A DNA stretch of 64,000 bases from Mycobacterium colombiense (GTDB lineage Bacteria > Actinomycetota > Actinomycetes > Mycobacteriales > Mycobacteriaceae), in contig NZ_QMEU01000011.1 in the NCBI RefSeq assembly GCF_003284975.1, positions 21,689-85,688 of the forward strand, given 5' to 3'. Below, in pieces: positions 41,805 to 53,004 of the stretch; the first letter of the stretch is position 1, and every line of letters starts with the position of its first letter. The translations under genes were made by a program, and so were the position numbers. The notes beneath the pieces were generated by a model. It was not told the DNA's origin and did no database searches. It saw nothing but the letters and a program-made list of their open reading frames with translations.

Positions 41805-42949
41805 TGGATCTGGATCTAGACGATGACACCCTGGCCTTCCAGGCCGAGGTCCGGGAATTCCTGTCGGCCAACGCCGAAAAGATCCCGACCAAGTCATACG
41901 ACAACGCCGAAGGCTTTGACCAACACCGGAAATGGGACCGCGTGCTATTCAACGCCGGCCTGTCGGTGATCACCTGGCCGAAACGCTACGGCGGCCGCGA
42001 CGCCCCGCTGCTGCACTGGGTGGTGTTCGAGGAGGAGTACTTCCGGGCCGGCGCGCCGGGCCGCGCCAGCGCCAACGGCACCTCGATGCTGGCGCCGACG
42101 CTGTTCGCGCACGGCACCGAAGAACAGCGGATGAGAATCCTGCCGAAAATGGCCAGCGGAGAGGAGATCTGGGCCCAGGCGTGGTCGGAGCCCGAGTCCG
42201 GCAGCGACCTGGCGTCACTGCGATCCACCGCCACCCAAACCGACGGCGGTTGGCTGCTCAACGGGCAGAAGATATGGAGCTCGCGAGCCCCGTTCGCCGA
42301 GCGGGGCTTCGGGCTGTTCCGGTCAGACCCGGGGGCGGAGCGGCACAACGGGCTGACGTACTTCATGTTCGACCTGAAGGCCCAGGGCGTCACGGTGCGC
42401 CCCATCGTCCAGCTGGGCGGCGACACCGGCTTCGGCGAGATCTTCCTCGACGACGTCTTCGTGCCCGACGAGGACGTGATCGGCACCCCGCACGAGGGCT
42501 GGCGGGCCGCCATGAGCACGTCGAGCAACGAGCGCGGCATGTCCCTGCGCAGCCCGGCCCGCTTCCTGGCCACCGCCGAGCGGCTGGTGCGGCTGTGGCA
42601 GGACAGCGGGTCACCCGACGCGTTCGCCGACCGGGTGGCCGACGGCTGGATCAAGGCGCAGGCCTACCGGTTGCAGACCTTCGGCACGGTGACCCGGCTG
42701 GCCGAGGGCGGGGAGCTGGGCGCCGAATCCTCGGTGACCAAGGTGTTCTGGTCCGACCTCGACGTCGAACTGCACCAGACCGCGCTGGACCTGTTGGCCG
42801 CCGACGGGGAACTGACCGGCCGGTGGACCGAGGGCCTGCTATTCGCGCTGGGCGGCCCGATCTACGCCGGCACCAACGAGATTCAGCGCAACATCATCTC
42901 CGAGCGGTTGCTAGGCCTGCCACGTGAAAAGTCCGGAGGCAAGAAGTGA
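41804..42949 (+). CDS. fadE31: Acyl-CoA dehydrogenase FadE31
   Basis: 381 aa (recalled Rv3562, 377 aa). WSEPESGSDLASLRSTA, NGQKIWSSRAPFAE and C-terminal PIYAGTNEIQRNIISERLLGLPRE. It is the large subunit that pairs with a smaller divergent FadE (FadE32 or FadE33 have been reported as partners). Translationally coupled to fadD3 and, by a GTGA overlap, to fadE32. Confidence 0.93.
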   Translation: MDLDLDDDTLAFQAEVREFLSANAEKIPTKSYDNAEGFDQHRKWDRVLFNAGLSVITWPKRYGGRDAPLLHWVVFEEEYFRAGAPGRASANGTSMLAPTLFAHGTEEQRMRILPKMASGEEIWAQAWSEPESGSDLASLRSTATQTDGGWLLNGQKIWSSRAPFAERGFGLFRSDPGAERHNGLTYFMFDLKAQGVTVRPIVQLGGDTGFGEIFLDDVFVPDEDVIGTPHEGWRAAMSTSSNERGMSLRSPARFLATAERLVRLWQDSGSPDAFADRVADGWIKAQAYRLQTFGTVTRLAEGGELGAESSVTKVFWSDLDVELHQTALDLLAADGELTGRWTEGLLFALGGPIYAGTNEIQRNIISERLLGLPREKSGGKK

Positions 42950-43902
42950 AATTTGCGCTAGACGAACAGCAGCGCGACTTCGCGGCCAGCATCGACGCCG
43001 CGCTGGGCGCGGCGGATCTGCCCGGCGCGGTGCGCGCGTGGTCGGCGGGCGACACCGCACCGGGCCGCAAGGTGTGGGAGCAGCTGGCCAACCTGGGCGT
43101 CACCGCGCTGGCCGTGCCGGAGAAATTCGACGGCATCGAGGCCGACCCGGTCGACCTCGTCGTCGCCATCGAGCGCCTGGGTCGCTGGTGCGTGCCGGGC
43201 CCGGTGGCCGAATCCATCGCGGTGGCACCGGTTTTGCTCGCCTCGGGCGATCTGGCCGAGCGCAGCGCCGAATTGGCCTCCGGTGAGCTGATCGCCACCG
43301 TCGCCCTGCCGCCGCAGACGCCGCGCGCGGTGGACGCCGACGTGGCCGGGCTGGTGCTGTTGGCCGGTGCGGACGGCGTCACCGAGGCGGTGCTAGTGGG
43401 GGCGCCCGAAGCGCCCTACGAGTCCGTCGACCCGAGCCGGCGGCTGTATGACGTGACCGCGACCGGGTCATCGTGGCAGGCGGATGTCCAGCGCGCCTAC
43501 CAGTTCGGCGCGCTGGCCACCGCGGCCCAGCTGATCGGTGCGGCCGAGGCGCTGCGCGACGGGGCGGTCGACTACGCCAAGCAGCGCACCCAGTTCGGCC
43601 GGGTGATCGGCTCGTATCAGGCGATCAAGCACAAGCTCGCCGACGTGCACATCGCCATCGAGCTGGCCCGCCCGCTGGTGTATGGCGCGGCGCTGACGCT
43701 GGATCCCCGCGATGTGAGTGCGGCCAAGGCAGCGGCATCCGAGGCGGGGCTGTTGGCGGCGCGGTCCGCGCTGCAAACCCACGGCGCCATCGGCTTCACC
43801 CAAGAGCACGACCTGTCGCTGTTGCTGTTGCGGGTGCAGGCCCTGCGGTCCGCGTGGGGCACGCCGGAGCAGCACCGGCGGCGAGTGCTGGAGGCGCTAT
43901 GA
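42946..43902 (+). CDS. fadE32: Acyl-CoA dehydrogenase subunit FadE32
   Basis: 318 aa (recalled Rv3563, 319 aa) from GTG 42946 with GGAGG 6 nt upstream, overlapping the fadE31 stop. A short, divergent ACAD subunit with DYAKQRTQFGRVIGSYQAIKHKLADVHIAI and ATQTHGAIGFTQEHDL-like end (LQTHGAIGFTQEHD). Probably forms heteromers with FadE31. Its stop overlaps fadE33 by 4 nt. Confidence 0.93.
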   Translation: MKFALDEQQRDFAASIDAALGAADLPGAVRAWSAGDTAPGRKVWEQLANLGVTALAVPEKFDGIEADPVDLVVAIERLGRWCVPGPVAESIAVAPVLLASGDLAERSAELASGELIATVALPPQTPRAVDADVAGLVLLAGADGVTEAVLVGAPEAPYESVDPSRRLYDVTATGSSWQADVQRAYQFGALATAAQLIGAAEALRDGAVDYAKQRTQFGRVIGSYQAIKHKLADVHIAIELARPLVYGAALTLDPRDVSAAKAAASEAGLLAARSALQTHGAIGFTQEHDLSLLLLRVQALRSAWGTPEQHRRRVLEAL

Positions 43903-44855
43903 CCACCACAGAAGAACGCGAGCTCCTCCGCGAGACCGTCGCCGCCCTGGTGGCCAAGCACGCCGGCCCGGCCGCCGTGCGCGCGGCCATGGAGTCCGAC
44001 AAGGGCTACGACGAGTCGCTCTGGCAGCTGCTGTGCGAGCAGGTCGGCGCCGCGGCGCTGGTGATCCCCGAGGAGCTGGGCGGTGCGGGCGGCGAATTGG
44101 CCGACGCCGCAACGGTTTTGCAGGAGCTCGGCCGCGCGCTGGTGCCCTCCCCGCTGCTCGGCACCACGCTGGCCGAGCTGGCGCTGCTGAGCGCGACCGA
44201 ACCGGACGCCACGACGCTGGAGGCCCTCGCCGAGGGTGCCGCGATCGGCGCGCTGGTGTTCGACGCCGACTATGTGGTCAACGGCGACATCGCCGACGTC
44301 GTGGTCGCCGTCGAGGACGGCCGGTTGAGCAGGTGGACCCGGTTCCGCGCCGAGCCCGTCACCACCATGGACCCGACCCGGCGCCTGGCGCGGCTGACGG
44401 CCGAGGAGACCGAGCCGATCGGCACCGACCCCGGCCTGGCGGACACGGCGGCCATCCTGCTGGCCGCCGAGCAGATCGGCGCCGCGCAGCGCTGTCTGGA
44501 GCTGACGGTCGAATACGCCAAGGACCGAGTGCAATTCGGCCGGCCGATCGGCAGCTTCCAGGCGCTCAAGCACCGGATGGCCGATCTGTATGTCACCGTC
44601 TCCGCCGCCAAGGCCGTCGTCGCCGAGGCCTGCGATGCCCCCAGCCCCACCAACGCCGCCACCGCGCGCCTGGCCGCCACCGAGGCACTGAACGTCGTGG
44701 CCGCCGAGGGGATCCAGTTGCACGGCGGCATCGCGATCACCTGGGAACACGACATGCACCTGTACTTCAAGCGCGCCCACGGCAGTGCGCATCTACTGGA
44801 TTCGCCGCAACAACTGCTTAGGCGGCTGGAATCCGAGGTACTCCAGACGCCGTGA
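43899..44855 (+). CDS. fadE33: Acyl-CoA dehydrogenase subunit FadE33
   Basis: 318 aa from ATG 43899 (MTTTEERELLRETVAALV), equal to the recalled Rv3564. A frame starting at 43473 is shadow of fadE32. Divergent ACAD subunit: EYAKDRVQFGRPIGSFQALKHRMADLYVT and IQLHGGIAITWEHDMHLYFKR. Paralogous to FadE32 and likely alternative partner of FadE31. It overlaps aspB by 4 nt. Confidence 0.93.
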   Translation: MTTTEERELLRETVAALVAKHAGPAAVRAAMESDKGYDESLWQLLCEQVGAAALVIPEELGGAGGELADAATVLQELGRALVPSPLLGTTLAELALLSATEPDATTLEALAEGAAIGALVFDADYVVNGDIADVVVAVEDGRLSRWTRFRAEPVTTMDPTRRLARLTAEETEPIGTDPGLADTAAILLAAEQIGAAQRCLELTVEYAKDRVQFGRPIGSFQALKHRMADLYVTVSAAKAVVAEACDAPSPTNAATARLAATEALNVVAAEGIQLHGGIAITWEHDMHLYFKRAHGSAHLLDSPQQLLRRLESEVLQTP

Positions 44856-46018
44856 CCGACCGTGTCTCGCTGCGCGCCGGCATCCCACCGTTCTATGTGA
44901 TGGATGTGTGGCTGGCGGCCGCGGAACGCCAGCGCAGCCACGGCGACCTGGTCAACCTCTCGGCGGGCCAGCCCAGCGTGGGTGCACCCGAGCCGGTGCG
45001 AGCGGCAGCGGCGGCCGCTGTGCATTCCAACGAGCTGGGTTACTCGGTGTCGTTGGGCACCCCGGAACTGCGCGCCGCGATCGCCGCCGACTACCAGCGC
45101 CAGCACGGGCTCGACGTCGAACCGGATGCGGTGGTGATCACCACCGGCTCCTCCGGGGGCTTCCTGCTCACCTTCCTGGCCTGCTTCGACGTCGGCGATC
45201 GCGTGGCGCTGGCCAGCCCTGGTTACCCGTGTTACCGAAACATCCTGTCCGCCTTGGGTTGTGAGGTGGTGGAGATCCCCTGCGGGCCGCAGACCCGCTT
45301 CCAGCCGACCGCGCAGATGCTCGCCGCCCTCGACCCGCCGGTGCAGGGCGTCATCGTGGCAAGCCCCGCCAACCCGACCGGAACCGTCATCGAGCCGGCG
45401 GAGCTGGCCGCCATCGTCTCCTGGTGTGATGCGTCGGGAGCGCGACTGATCAGCGACGAGGTGTACCACGGCCTGGTCTACGAGGGTGCGCCGCAGACCA
45501 GTTGCGCGTGGCAGACATCCCGAAACGCCGTGGTGGTCAACAGCTTTTCGAAGTACTACGCGATGACGGGCTGGCGGCTGGGCTGGCTGCTGGTGCCGGC
45601 CGAGCTGCGCCGCGCGGTGGATTGTTTGACCGGCAATTTCACCATCTGCCCGCCCGTGCTGTCGCAACTCGCCGCGGTGGCGGCCTTCACCCCGGAGGCG
45701 ACGACCGAAGCCGACGGTCACCTGCACCACTACGCGACCAACCGCTCGCTGGTGCTCGACGGGCTGCGCAGCATCGGCATCGAGCGGTTGGCCCCCACCG
45801 ACGGCGCCTTCTACGTCTACGCCGACGTTTCGGAATTCACCGACAACTCGATCGAGTTCTGTTCAAAGCTGTTGGCGCAGACCGGTGTTGCGATCGCGCC
45901 GGGCATCGACTTTGACACCGCGCGCGGCAATTCGTTCGTGCGACTGTCGTTCGCGGGCCCGACCCACGATATCGAGGAAGCGATGCGACGCCTCGGCCCC
46001 TGGCTCGCGGCGCGCTAG
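44852..46018 (+). CDS. aspB: PLP-dependent class I aminotransferase AspB (Rv3565 type)
   Basis: 388 aa, equal to the recalled Rv3565, from GTG 44852. Fold-type I: NSFSKYYAMTGWRLGWLL with the PLP Lys, SPANPTGTVIEPAEL and ISDEVYHGLVYEG. It is the last gene of the fadD3 operon with 4-nt coupling, yet no transamination step is known in HIP degradation, so its role is uncertain. It converges with nat across about 20 bp. Confidence 0.88.
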   Translation: MTDRVSLRAGIPPFYVMDVWLAAAERQRSHGDLVNLSAGQPSVGAPEPVRAAAAAAVHSNELGYSVSLGTPELRAAIAADYQRQHGLDVEPDAVVITTGSSGGFLLTFLACFDVGDRVALASPGYPCYRNILSALGCEVVEIPCGPQTRFQPTAQMLAALDPPVQGVIVASPANPTGTVIEPAELAAIVSWCDASGARLISDEVYHGLVYEGAPQTSCAWQTSRNAVVVNSFSKYYAMTGWRLGWLLVPAELRRAVDCLTGNFTICPPVLSQLAAVAAFTPEATTEADGHLHHYATNRSLVLDGLRSIGIERLAPTDGAFYVYADVSEFTDNSIEFCSKLLAQTGVAIAPGIDFDTARGNSFVRLSFAGPTHDIEEAMRRLGPWLAAR

Positions 46019-46037
46019 CGAAACCGCACGAGGGCGC

Positions 46038-46868
46038 CTAGGCGTCGAGCACCTGCGCGATGCGCGCCTCGAGCGCGCCCGCCTCGCCGATGCCCGCCAC
46101 GTCGATGCCGAACCGCTCACCGAGCACCTCGACGACCGCCGCCGCATCCTCCAGGCGGATCTTCTCGCTGCCGTCGGCGCGGTGAATGGTCAGGTTTCGG
46201 CCGGCCAGGTTGTAGCGGGCGTCGTCGGTAATCAACGCGACCATCAGGCTCGTCACGAAATGCGACGACGGATGGGTGGAGACGTACCAGCTGCCCACCC
46301 GCAGATCGATCAGGGGCACGCTTCGGGTGCCGAAGACGTACAGCGGTTGCCACTGGTCGCGGACCTGCGCTTGCAGCACCAGGCCGTCACCGCGGTCGTC
46401 GAGCCGATACGGCTCGTGCGTGGTCTGCTGGGCGTTGCCGGTCTGCAAACGGATGGGAGACGTCAGCGTCTGGCCACCGAAGCCGACGTCGACCAGAAAC
46501 GAGCCCTGCGAGCCCGGGAACGTCACCGCCAGCGCGGTGTGCGTCTGGGCGCCCAGCGGCGTCTCGGGCGGCTGCATCCAGACCACCCGGCCGGCCAACC
46601 GCCGCACCCGAAAACCGATTTCGGCAAGCGCGTAGCCCATCAGGCCGTTCTGCTCGTAGCAGTAGCCCCCGCGGCGCCGGCGGACCAGCTTGTCGGTGAG
46701 GGCTTCCGGGCCGAGGTCGTCGACCGGCACACCAATCAGCGGATCGAGGTTCTCGAACGGGATCGAGCCGGTGTGGGCGGTCATCAGCGCCTGTAGCACC
46801 TCGAGGTTCGGCTCGGCCGGACCGTCGTAATTGATGCGGTCGAAGTACCCGTCCAGGTCCAGCGTCAT
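46038..46868 (-). CDS. nat: Arylamine N-acetyltransferase NAT
   Basis: 276 aa from ATG 46868 (MTLDLDGYFDRINY); the frame extending to 47228 is shadow. The catalytic triad is intact: Cys70 (GGYCYEQN), His110 (AQTHTAL) and Asp127 (FLVDVGFGG). The family transfers acetyl or propionyl from CoA to arylamines. In M. tuberculosis it is linked to the hsa operon and to propionyl-CoA handling. Here an opposite-strand gene lies between nat and hsaB, and no KstR site was seen in front of nat. Confidence 0.93.
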   Translation of the reverse strand: MTLDLDGYFDRINYDGPAEPNLEVLQALMTAHTGSIPFENLDPLIGVPVDDLGPEALTDKLVRRRRGGYCYEQNGLMGYALAEIGFRVRRLAGRVVWMQPPETPLGAQTHTALAVTFPGSQGSFLVDVGFGGQTLTSPIRLQTGNAQQTTHEPYRLDDRGDGLVLQAQVRDQWQPLYVFGTRSVPLIDLRVGSWYVSTHPSSHFVTSLMVALITDDARYNLAGRNLTIHRADGSEKIRLEDAAAVVEVLGERFGIDVAGIGEAGALEARIAQVLDA

Positions 46869-46998
46869 GACTCCATTCTCCGGCCCCGCGGTCGCGCCCG
46901 AGCCGCGGGTGTCGACTTGGGTTGTTTCGTTCCTGTCGAATACGGCAACCCGGCGAACGGAGCCTTCGCGCTTCGGTATATCGACAACGGAGTCCATC

Positions 46999-47478
46999 AT
47001 GAACACCAGCAACACCGTCTGGATCGTCATCGCCGCAGTTGTGGCGGTCCTCGTGATCGTCGCCCTGGCCATCGCCGCCCGCAGAGCCACCAGGCGCCGC
47101 CGCGAGCGGGAGGCCGAGGGAATTCGCGAAAAAGCCAAGTTGGAGACCGCCAAGGTCGAGCGCCGTGAGGCGCTGGCCGCCGAGACGGCCGCGAAAGCCC
47201 GTGCCGCGCAGGCCGAAGCCGAGGCCAAGGCCGCCGAAGCCGCCCGCTTACATGATCGGGCGTCAACCCATCAGACGGAAGCGGCGTCCTCGCGCGAACA
47301 GCTCGACGAGCAGTTCAAGCGTGCCGACAACCTCGACCCGAAGGTGCAGGCCGACAAGGACAGGGACGCCGCGGCCGGCGAGAACACCACCGGCCGCGAC
47401 CCCGCGTGGAGCCAGGAGCAGCCGATAGCGGACAACTCCCCCACGGTCGACATGTCCGCCGACCGCCGCGACCGGTAG
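46999..47478 (+). CDS. Single-pass membrane coiled-coil protein, function unknown
   Basis: 159 aa from ATG 46999. One N-terminal membrane helix (WIVIAAVVAVLVIVALAIAA, about residues 8-27) is followed by a basic RRATRRRRERE stretch, a long Ala/Lys/Glu-rich coiled coil to about residue 110, and an acidic disordered tail. I cannot assign a function. It is on the plus strand between two leftward steroid genes, and the 130-bp gap upstream holds no recognised steroid operator. Confidence 0.75.
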   Translation: MNTSNTVWIVIAAVVAVLVIVALAIAARRATRRRREREAEGIREKAKLETAKVERREALAAETAAKARAAQAEAEAKAAEAARLHDRASTHQTEAASSREQLDEQFKRADNLDPKVQADKDRDAAAGENTTGRDPAWSQEQPIADNSPTVDMSADRRDR

Positions 47479-47485
47479 GGCGCCG

Positions 47486-48052
47486 CTACAGCCAGGTGTC
47501 CTGGGTGGTGGTCGTTAAGAACGCCTCCAGGTCATCGCGCCACTGCGCGGGCGTCGTCTTGTCCGGTTCGATGCCGGTGTATTCACCGCGATAGAACAGC
47601 AGCGGCCGCGGCTTGATCTTGGGCGCCTCCGAAAGCGATTGCACCGCACCGAATACCACGAAGTGATCGCCCCCGTCGTGCGCGGAGGCCACCGTGCAGT
47701 CGATGTAGGCCAGCGATCCGTCGATGATCGGCGAACCGAGTTCGGAAAAGTGCCAGTCGATCCCGGCGAACTTATCGGGCTCCTTGGAGCCGAAGCGGGC
47801 CGAGACGTGCTTCTGCTGCTCGGTCAGCATGTTGACGCAGAACCGCCCGCTGGCCTCGATGGCCCGCCACGACCGCGACACCTTGGTGGGGCAGAACAAC
47901 ACCAGCGGTGGGTCCAGCGACAGCGCCGCGAACGACTGGCAGGCGAAACCGACCGGGACGTCGTCATGCACGGTGGTGATGATGGTGATCCCGGTGCAGA
48001 ACTGGCCGAGCACACTGCGGAACGTGCGCGGGTCGATCGGCGCGGCAGTCAT
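47486..48052 (-). CDS. hsaB: Flavin reductase HsaB
   Basis: 188 aa from ATG 48052 (recalled Rv3567c, 187 aa). Flavin-reductase-like beta-barrel: GQFCTGITIITTV, FACQSFAALSLDPPLVLFCP and GGDHFVVFGAVQSL. It supplies reduced flavin from NADH to the oxygenase HsaA. It is last of the hsaA-hsaD-hsaC-hsaB operon, 11 bp after hsaC. Confidence 0.94.
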   Translation of the reverse strand: MTAAPIDPRTFRSVLGQFCTGITIITTVHDDVPVGFACQSFAALSLDPPLVLFCPTKVSRSWRAIEASGRFCVNMLTEQQKHVSARFGSKEPDKFAGIDWHFSELGSPIIDGSLAYIDCTVASAHDGGDHFVVFGAVQSLSEAPKIKPRPLLFYRGEYTGIEPDKTTPAQWRDDLEAFLTTTTQDTWL

Positions 48053-48063
48053 AGCCTGAGAAA

Positions 48064-51028
<2,965 letters not shown>

Positions 51029-51078
51029 TTACGTTTGCCTCCTGCGCCAGACTTACTCAGCGGACTTACACCAGAGAC

Positions 51079-51092
51079 TAGAACACGTTCCG
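51079..51092. promoter_or_regulatory. KstR operator, hsaA side (one mismatch)
   Basis: TAGAACACGTTCCG fits the KstR motif except for the last base (G instead of A). It lies 50 bp upstream of hsaA. Confidence 0.72.
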
Positions 51093-51146
51093 ATTTGTGT
51101 CGAGCAGGGTATTCCTGCGGCTGGTAGCGATACGAAACCGCTTTTC

Positions 51147-51160
51147 TGTAACATGTTCTA
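51147..51160. promoter_or_regulatory. KstR operator, kshB side
   Basis: TGTAACATGTTCTA fits TnnAACnnGTTnnA, 80 bp upstream of the kshB start. Confidence 0.83.
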
Positions 51161-51240
51161 GTTGCCCGTGGCGATCGCAAGAGCGGCGGAGCCGGTCGCA
51201 GCGGGTCGACACGTTTTGCAACGAAAGGAGGGGGCGGGCC

Positions 51241-52335
51241 TTGACCGAGGCGGATCTGGACCAAGCACCCGACGAGCCACTCGGTGACCACGTCCTCGAA
51301 CTGCAGGTCGCCGAGGTCATCGCCGAGACCGACGACGCGCGGTCGCTGGTGTTTGCGGTACCGGACGACGCGGGCGACCCCGCCATCCCGCCCGAGCGGC
51401 TACGGTACGCGCCGGGCCAGTTCCTGACGCTGCGCGTTCCCAGCGAGCGCACCGGCTCGGTGGCCCGCTGCTATTCGCTGTGCAGCTCGCCGTTCACCGA
51501 CGACGCGCTCACGGTCACCGTCAAACGCACCGCGGACGGCTACGCGTCCAACTGGCTGTGCGACCACGCGCACAAGGGCATGCGGATCCACGTGCTGGCC
51601 CCGTCGGGCACCTTCGTGCCCAAGACGCTGGGCGGTGACTTCCTGCTGATGGCCGCGGGCAGCGGCATCACCCCCATCATGTCCATCTGCAAGTCGGCGC
51701 TGGCCGAGGGCAGCGGGCAGGTGACGCTGGTGTACGCCAACCGCGACGAGCGCTCGGTGATCTTCTCCGACGCGCTGCGCGAGCTGTCGGCCAAATACCC
51801 CGACCGGCTCACGGTGCTGCACTGGCTCGAATCGCTGCAGGGCCTGCCCAGCGTGCCCGCCCTGGCCAAGTTGGCCGCGCCCTACACGGATCGGCCCGTG
51901 TACATCTGCGGCCCAGGCGCCTTCATGGACTCGGCGAGACAAGCGCTGGAAACGCTGAAAGTGCCTGCGGCGCAGATACATATCGAGGTGTTCAAGTCGC
52001 TGGAGTCCGACCCGTTCGCGGCGGTGAAGATCGAGGACACCCCCGAGGGCGACGAGCCGCCGGCGACCGCGGTGGTGGAGCTCGACGGCGAAACCCACAC
52101 CGTGTCGTGGCCGCGCAACGCCAAGCTGCTCGACGTCCTGCTGGCCAAGGGCCTCGACGCACCCTTCTCCTGCCGCGAGGGTCACTGCGGCGCCTGCGCG
52201 TGCACGCTGCGCAAGGGCAACGTGAGCATGGAGGTCAACGACGTGCTCGAGCAGCAGGATCTGGACGAGGGCCTGATTCTGGCCTGTCAATCTCACCCGG
52301 AATCTGATTCGGTAGAAGTCACCTACGACGAGTAG
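51241..52335 (+). CDS. kshB: 3-ketosteroid 9alpha-hydroxylase, reductase component KshB
   Basis: 364 aa (recalled Rv3571, 358 aa) from TTG 51241 with AAAGGAGG ending about 9 nt upstream; the frame to 51097 crosses the operator region and is rejected. Order of parts: FAD domain (ARCYSLCSSP), NAD domain (LLMAAGSGITPIMS; YICGPGAFM), and C-terminal plant-type 2Fe-2S domain (SCREGHCGACACTL, then LACQ). It passes electrons from NADH to KshA. Confidence 0.94.
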   Translation: MTEADLDQAPDEPLGDHVLELQVAEVIAETDDARSLVFAVPDDAGDPAIPPERLRYAPGQFLTLRVPSERTGSVARCYSLCSSPFTDDALTVTVKRTADGYASNWLCDHAHKGMRIHVLAPSGTFVPKTLGGDFLLMAAGSGITPIMSICKSALAEGSGQVTLVYANRDERSVIFSDALRELSAKYPDRLTVLHWLESLQGLPSVPALAKLAAPYTDRPVYICGPGAFMDSARQALETLKVPAAQIHIEVFKSLESDPFAAVKIEDTPEGDEPPATAVVELDGETHTVSWPRNAKLLDVLLAKGLDAPFSCREGHCGACACTLRKGNVSMEVNDVLEQQDLDEGLILACQSHPESDSVEVTYDE

Positions 52336-52381
52336 TCGTGGGGTTAAGTTCACCGTTGGGTCACCGGGAAAGGGAGCATCG

Positions 52382-52915
52382 ATGATGCGGCTGGTATCGG
52401 GGTTCGCAGTCGTCGCAGTGCTGCCGATGCTCGCGCCCGCCGGGGTGTGCGCGGCGGCCAGCAACACCGCCACCACGCTGTTCCCACTGGACGGGCCCAA
52501 CCAGCTCGAGACGCGGGCCGTCCTGAATTGCTTCAAGGCCGACGGTCACTGCGACTTCACCGCCGGGGCGGACATGCTGACGCCCGACGGGGTGACCGGC
52601 TTCCCGCCCGGCCTGTGGGCCCGGCAAACCACCGAGATCCGGTCCTCCAATCGGCTGGCCTACCTCGACGCCCACGCCACCGGCCAGTACGAGCGGGTGA
52701 TGAAGTCGATGGGTTCCGACGAGATCACCACCATCTACATGGGTGAGGGCCCGCCGGAGAAATACCAGACGAACGGGCGCATCGACTCCACCGATTGGCA
52801 GACCGGCCAACCCAAGACCGACAACAACGTCATCGCGTGCACCCACATCCAGGTGGTCTACTCCGGGGTCAACATCACGTCGCCGAGCACCTGCGCGCAG
52901 ACCACCTTCTCCTAG
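52382..52915 (+). CDS. Exported protein of unknown function (Rv3572 type)
   Basis: 177 aa (recalled Rv3572, 176 aa). Signal peptide with a hydrophobic core at about residues 5-20 and likely cleavage after VCA or AAA near residue 25. Four Cys in the mature part (VLNCFKADGHC; ACTHIQ; STCAQ) suggest disulfides. It follows kshB by 46 bp and may share its transcript. No enzymatic motif recognised. A large inverted repeat follows at 52925-52991. Confidence 0.85.
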   Translation: MMRLVSGFAVVAVLPMLAPAGVCAAASNTATTLFPLDGPNQLETRAVLNCFKADGHCDFTAGADMLTPDGVTGFPPGLWARQTTEIRSSNRLAYLDAHATGQYERVMKSMGSDEITTIYMGEGPPEKYQTNGRIDSTDWQTGQPKTDNNVIACTHIQVVYSGVNITSPSTCAQTTFS

Positions 52916-52924
52916 GGGCCCAGT

Positions 52925-52991
52925 TTCGCCGAGCCCGCTAATCCGCAGACGAAGTGCGAGTGCGGGTGTGCGAATTTACCGGCTCGGCGAA
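52925..52991. terminator. Long inverted repeat between converging genes
   Basis: TTCGCCGAGCC (52925-52935) and GGCTCGGCGAA (52981-52991) are perfect 11-bp complementary arms with a 45-nt intervening segment. It sits between the stops of the Rv3572-type gene and fadE34. Probably a bidirectional terminator, though the loop is long for that. Confidence 0.5.
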
Positions 52992-53004
52992 TGCGGTTAC
53001 CTGG

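Noticed and set aside
40155..41897. 580-codon minus-strand open frame
   Set aside because: Antisense to fadD3, whose AMP-binding motifs and length are convincing.
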